This document shows positions 14,545 to 16,919 of a stretch of DNA of 16,919 bases, piece by piece (within the stretch, counting starts at the first letter, position 1; each line of letters begins with the position of its first letter). The position numbers were made by a program, and so were the translations under genes. Source of the DNA: DATFAS01 sp035254305 (lineage in GTDB: Bacteria; Bacillota; Bacilli; Aneurinibacillales; RAOX-1); assembly GCA_035254305.1 (NCBI GenBank), contig DATFAS010000090.1, forward strand, positions 1-16,919. Direction: 5' to 3'. Below the pieces are notes generated by a model, which saw only the letters and a program-made list of their open reading frames with translations, was not told the origin of the DNA and did no database searches.

Positions 14545-15768
14545 ATGGGTTATTATGATGAATATGAACATCCTAACCATAAAAAAAGGAGATCATTTGG
14601 CCTATTTTCAGTCGTAATTACGGCCTTCTTGTCCGCTGCTTTAGGTGGGATGATGGTGCTGCAATCCCTGCCAACTCTTGTTCGTACGGGTTTTGTTCAT
14701 TTTCCTGCCAGTGGGGAGATATCCACTGCTACTTCCGTGCCTGTATCTACTAGTGGGAAAAAGGATGCAGAGCAAACGGTAAATGTGAAAGTAGAAACAG
14801 ACACAGTCAAAGCAGTACGCAAAGTAGAAAAGGCTGTTGTAGGAATCATTAATATACAGAAGATGAAGGATTTATGGTCCAGCAATACGAAAGCAGTAGA
14901 AAGTGGAACAGGATCTGGTGTCGTCTTTTCGAAGAATAATGATAAAGCCTTGATCGTTACGAATTATCATGTAATTAAAGGGGCTAGTGATTTAGAGGTT
15001 TCCCTTCCTGACACCACTCGTGTGAAAGGGCGTGTGTTGGGGGCGGATCCATTAACAGATTTGGCTGTTCTAGAAATACCGGCCAAAGGAGTGGACAGTG
15101 TAGCTGAGTTAGGCTCCTCATCTTCCTTACAAGTAGGGGAACCGGCTATTGCCATTGGGAACCCTTTAGGGTTACACTTCTCAAGGACGGTTACGCAAGG
15201 AATTATTAGCTCGCTGAATCGGAGTATGCCAGTAGATGTGAATGAGGATGGTCAGCCAGATTGGGAAATTAATGCGATTCAGACGGATGCTGCTATTAAT
15301 CCAGGAAATAGTGGAGGGGCCCTAATTAATGCAATAGGCAAGGTGATTGGGATTAATAGCTTGAAGATCTCAGAGACAGGTGTTGAAGGGCTTGGCTTTG
15401 CTATACCGATTGATGATGCGAAACCCATTATTGATGATCTCGTACAGTATGGGAAGGTAAAACGGCCATATTTGGGTATAGTTCCTAAGGATCTGCAAGA
15501 AATTCCAACTTATCACTGGCAACATACACTGAAGCTGCCAACGAATGTGACGGAAGGGATTGTGGTCATTGAGGCTGTTGGGTCTGCCCAAGCAGGACTT
15601 AAACCTTATGATGTGATCACGGCATTAGATGATCAGCAGGTAAGTAATTCAGCTGAATTAAGAAGATATATGTATACCAAAAAACAAGTAGGACAAAACG
15701 TTAAAGTCACGTTCTATCGGGATGGAAAGCAAATGTCGAGTGTGATTGCTCTTAAGCAGGAACAATAG
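14545..15768 (+). CDS. htrA: Membrane-anchored HtrA-type serine protease with PDZ domain
   Basis: HtrA proteases degrade or refold misfolded proteins at the outer face of the membrane. From the ATG at 14545 there are 407 residues: a short cytoplasmic tail, one membrane anchor (about 22-42), a linker, a trypsin-like domain (about 90-295) and one PDZ domain (about 300-395). The catalytic triad is H142 (TNYHVI), D172 (LTDLAV) and S256 (GNSGGAL), all intact. In Bacillus the copy beside walJ is named yycK/htrC. The GTG at 14527 is rejected because the AGGAGG site lies within the first codons after it and seven bases before the ATG at 14545. The gene has its own upstream region and a terminator after it. 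Confidence 0.95.
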   Translation: MGYYDEYEHPNHKKRRSFGLFSVVITAFLSAALGGMMVLQSLPTLVRTGFVHFPASGEISTATSVPVSTSGKKDAEQTVNVKVETDTVKAVRKVEKAVVGIINIQKMKDLWSSNTKAVESGTGSGVVFSKNNDKALIVTNYHVIKGASDLEVSLPDTTRVKGRVLGADPLTDLAVLEIPAKGVDSVAELGSSSSLQVGEPAIAIGNPLGLHFSRTVTQGIISSLNRSMPVDVNEDGQPDWEINAIQTDAAINPGNSGGALINAIGKVIGINSLKISETGVEGLGFAIPIDDAKPIIDDLVQYGKVKRPYLGIVPKDLQEIPTYHWQHTLKLPTNVTEGIVVIEAVGSAQAGLKPYDVITALDDQQVSNSAELRRYMYTKKQVGQNVKVTFYRDGKQMSSVIALKQEQ

Positions 15769-15864
15769 ATATCCACAGGATAGGGTATTGATCATTAGCC
15801 TTATCCTTTCTTCATTTTGGGGATAACTACGGTTATACTGATAAGAGAACATTTCTGTGGATAA
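15769..15864. promoter_or_regulatory. DnaA boxes upstream of the CxxH/CxxC gene
   Basis: A perfect DnaA box (TTATCCACA on the minus strand) is at 15856-15864. Near-matches with eight of nine bases are ATATCCACA at 15769-15777 (plus strand) and TTATCCCCA at 15818-15826 (minus strand). TTATCCTTT at 15801-15809 shares only the first six bases and is not counted. Confidence 0.7.
15778..15810 (+). terminator. Probable intrinsic terminator after htrA
   Basis: GGATAGGG (15778-15785) pairs with CCTTATCC (15799-15806) over 8 bp including one G-U pair, followed by TTTCTTC. The 13-base loop contains the palindrome TGATCA. The T-run is interrupted, so efficiency may be moderate. Confidence 0.55.
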
Positions 15865-15896
15865 TAAAATAAATAATAAGCTGTGGAGGTATAACT

Positions 15897-16064
15897 ATGT
15901 TTGTAAGTTGTCGAGATCATATGGATCTTGCTATTGAACAATTTCTTGATGAATACGAGGACGCACCAGATATCTATAAGTTAAAAGAAACATCATTTAC
16001 TGCCTGGACTGTTCCCGCACGCTGTGATTTCTGTGATCGAGAACCCATTTATTTAATTGTTTAA
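15897..16064 (+). CDS. CxxH/CxxC small zinc-ribbon-like protein (YyzF family)
   Basis: This 55-residue protein has C5-R-D-H8 near its start and C43-D-F-C46 near its end, with an acidic linker between (EDAPDIYKL). This is the CxxH/CxxC family found in Bacillales just ahead of rlmH (YyzF in B. subtilis). The four residues are placed to bind one metal ion, probably zinc. The function is unknown. The start ATG has GGAGG (15885-15889) seven bases upstream. It sits between DnaA boxes and may be co-expressed with rlmH. It is short enough to be missed by routine gene calling. Confidence 0.93.
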   Translation: MFVSCRDHMDLAIEQFLDEYEDAPDIYKLKETSFTAWTVPARCDFCDREPIYLIV

Positions 16065-16080
16065 TAAATAAAAATATGGT

Positions 16081-16110
16081 TTAACAAAATACAGAATTGC
16101 AAAATATATA
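16081..16110 (+). promoter_or_regulatory. Candidate rlmH promoter
   Basis: TTAACA (16081-16086), 18 bases, then TATATA (16105-16110) matches SigA hexamers at five and four positions. Transcription would start near 16117, directly before two DnaA boxes, so DnaA binding could block it. An inverted repeat ATATACA/TGTATAT (16106-16112, 16121-16127) covers the -10 region. Confidence 0.35.
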
Positions 16111-16126
16111 CAGAGACCTGTGTATA

Positions 16127-16148
16127 TGTGGATAAAAATTGTGGATAA
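16127..16148 (-). promoter_or_regulatory. Two perfect DnaA boxes ahead of rlmH
   Basis: TGTGGATAA occurs at 16127-16135 and again at 16140-16148, i.e. TTATCCACA twice on the minus strand, 13 bp apart and in the same orientation as the perfect box at 15856-15864. Spacing of just over one helical turn favours cooperative DnaA binding. Confidence 0.85.
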
Positions 16149-16170
16149 CTTAGGAGATTAGGGGAAAAGA

Positions 16171-16650
16171 ATGCATATATCGATCATTTCTGTGGGTAAG
16201 TTGAAAGAGAAGTATCTCAAGATGGGAATAGATGAATACCTCAAACGTATGACTCCCTATGCGAAGGTCCAACTCATAGAGGTTAGCGATGAAAAAGCAC
16301 CAGAAAATCTAAGTGATGCTGAAATGCTGATTGTAAAGGACCGTGAAGGTGAGAAAATCCTACAAAACATCAAGCCAGACACCCATGTTGTCGCCTTAGC
16401 GATTGAAGGTGAAATGTGGTCATCCGAAAAATTAGCCTCCCAACTAGACCAATGGGCCACATATGGTAAAAGCAGTGTTGCTTTTATCATTGGAGGCTCC
16501 CTAGGTCTATCCACGCAAGTACTAAAACGCGCCAACCAACAAATATCCTTCTCCAAAATGACCTTTCCTCACCAGCTTGTACGATTGATTCTATTGGAAC
16601 AGATTTATCGTGGGTTCAAGATTAATCGGGGGGAACCATATCACAAGTAA
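16171..16650 (+). CDS. rlmH: 23S rRNA pseudouridine-1915 N3-methyltransferase RlmH
   Basis: RlmH uses S-adenosylmethionine to methylate pseudouridine 1915 in helix 69 of 23S rRNA on the assembled ribosome. The 159 residues fit the family exactly. It is a SPOUT-fold enzyme: the knotted cofactor site includes ALAIEG (75-80), FIIGGSLGL (105-113) and FSKMTFPHQLVR (127-138). The C-terminus ends YRGFKINRGEPYHK, as in orthologues (YydA in B. subtilis, OrfX in Staphylococcus). The ATG at 16171 follows AGGGGAAAAG. The two DnaA boxes directly upstream suggest control linked to replication status. The 3' end matches the SCC-type attachment sequence in part. Confidence 0.97.
   Translation: MHISIISVGKLKEKYLKMGIDEYLKRMTPYAKVQLIEVSDEKAPENLSDAEMLIVKDREGEKILQNIKPDTHVVALAIEGEMWSSEKLASQLDQWATYGKSSVAFIIGGSLGLSTQVLKRANQQISFSKMTFPHQLVRLILLEQIYRGFKINRGEPYHK
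16633..16650 (+). other. SCC-attachment-like sequence at the rlmH 3' end
   Basis: GAACCATATCACAAGTAA differs by about two bases from the staphylococcal cassette attachment core at the same codons (form GAAGC-TATCATAAGTAA). The similarity follows from the conserved YHK-stop end of RlmH, so it shows a potential target, not an insertion. No second copy was found by eye in the remaining 269 bases of the window. Confidence 0.4.
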
Positions 16651-16673
16651 AAACACAGTTGTAGTTTTTAAGA

Positions 16674-16710
16674 GTAGTGTTAAAGAACAAATCAATGTTC
16701 TTGACGCTAC
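16674..16710. repeat. Large imperfect hairpin after rlmH
   Basis: AAGAACA (16683-16689) pairs with TGTTCTT (16696-16702) around a six-base loop. Outside it GTAGTGT (16674-16680) pairs with ACGCTAC (16704-16710) with one G-U pair, giving about 14 bp broken by a small internal loop. TAGTGT can alternatively pair with ACACTA (16709-16714). No T-run follows, so it is not a standard intrinsic terminator; it may be a processing site or a binding site. Confidence 0.5.
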
Positions 16711-16725
16711 ACTATTGAAAATGAA

Positions 16726-16754
16726 TCGATATATCCTGAGGTTATTAGTATAAT
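16726..16754 (+). promoter_or_regulatory. Candidate promoter for the last gene
   Basis: A perfect TATAAT (16749-16754) lies 17 bases after TCGATA (16726-16731), which matches four of six -35 positions. It is about 58 bases before the TTG start at 16812, a reasonable leader length. Confidence 0.5.
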
Positions 16755-16811
16755 TATGTAAATACAACTTCTAAAAATAATGCTATCCATCAGAAAAAAG
16801 GGAGGTTTATT

Positions 16812-16919
16812 TTGTTCAAAAATCTAATATATTTTGATTCAAACAAGGTAGCAGAATATGGCGCTGTACTAGAAGGTGAAAAACATGTAGCCGTAAAAAA
16901 TATTAAATTAAAGTCAGGT
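16812..16919 (+). CDS. Start of an accessory-type gene, possibly DUF6414 family (partial, cut by window end)
   Basis: Only the first 36 codons are inside the window. The TTG start at 16812 has GGGAGG (16800-16805) six bases upstream; no earlier in-frame start is seen. The peptide begins MFKNLIYFDSNKVAEYGAVL, a beta strand followed by a helix. The pattern 'IYFD..KV..Y...L.G' recalls DUF6414 proteins, which are scattered in Bacillota and often occur in variable regions; this is from memory of the pattern and is tentative. The surrounding DNA is more AT-rich than the genes before it, and the position directly after rlmH is a known site for mobile DNA. Confidence 0.6.
   Translation, partial: MFKNLIYFDSNKVAEYGAVLEGEKHVAVKNIKLKSG

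Noticed and set aside
16257..16556. Minus-strand open frame inside rlmH
   Set aside because: It is a shadow of rlmH, which is fully conserved.
16501..16560. C-rich stretch within rlmH as a sign of recombination
   Set aside because: Only about 60 bases deviate in G/C balance; the flanks are ordinary and the protein motifs are intact.
1..16919. CRISPR arrays, tRNA or rRNA genes, insertion sequences
   Set aside because: No regularly spaced repeats beyond the two 70-bp units, no cloverleaf or rRNA segments, and no transposase-like frames were seen.

Overview
The window is core chromosome of a low-GC, Gram-positive, endospore-lineage bacterium (Bacillota, order Bacillales). The gene order yybS-gdpP-rplI-dnaB-purA, then walR-walK-walH-walI-walJ-htrA-(CxxH/CxxC)-rlmH, is the conserved block that lies near the replication origin in Bacillus-type genomes. 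Strong Shine-Dalgarno sequences, AT-rich spacers and TTG/GTG starts fit this. A LysM-G5-M23 endopeptidase directly ahead of walR suggests a Paenibacillaceae/Brevibacillus/Aneurinibacillus-like lineage rather than Bacillus itself, but the genus cannot be fixed from this sequence.

Layout. (1) 21-4766: tightly packed yybS, gdpP (c-di-AMP phosphodiesterase), rplI (ribosomal protein L9) and dnaB (replicative helicase), closed by an intrinsic terminator. (2) 4800-6350: purA with its own promoter behind a pair of inverted PurR-type boxes, and a terminator. (3) 6380-7098: a minus-strand gene for an unrecognised 124-residue protein. Its 5' leader carries two 70-bp tandem repeats whose differences preserve base pairing, so this is probably a structured RNA element. 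(4) 7099-8573: the cell-wall endopeptidase and a strong terminator. (5) 8732-14197: the WalRK cell-wall two-component operon (walR, walK, walH, walI, walJ); walH appears to use an AUU start codon. (6) 14194-15810: a small minus-strand gene and the membrane-anchored protease htrA. (7) 15769-16650: a cluster of DnaA boxes around a 55-residue CxxH/CxxC protein, then rlmH. (8) 16651-16919: more AT-rich DNA with the start of a further gene, directly after an rlmH 3' end that resembles the SCC-type attachment site.

Functional themes are replication (DnaB, DnaA boxes), second-messenger turnover (GdpP), AMP synthesis (PurA) and cell-wall homeostasis. WalK/WalR sense and control wall metabolism, WalH/WalI are membrane regulators of WalK, WalJ is a metallo-beta-lactamase-fold nuclease, and the M23 enzyme is a plausible WalR target.

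Most of the window is well-known core genome. The least explained parts are the 70-bp tandem element at 6770-6909, the AUU start of walH, the possible overlapping reading frame in front of walR, and the accessory-looking DNA after rlmH.
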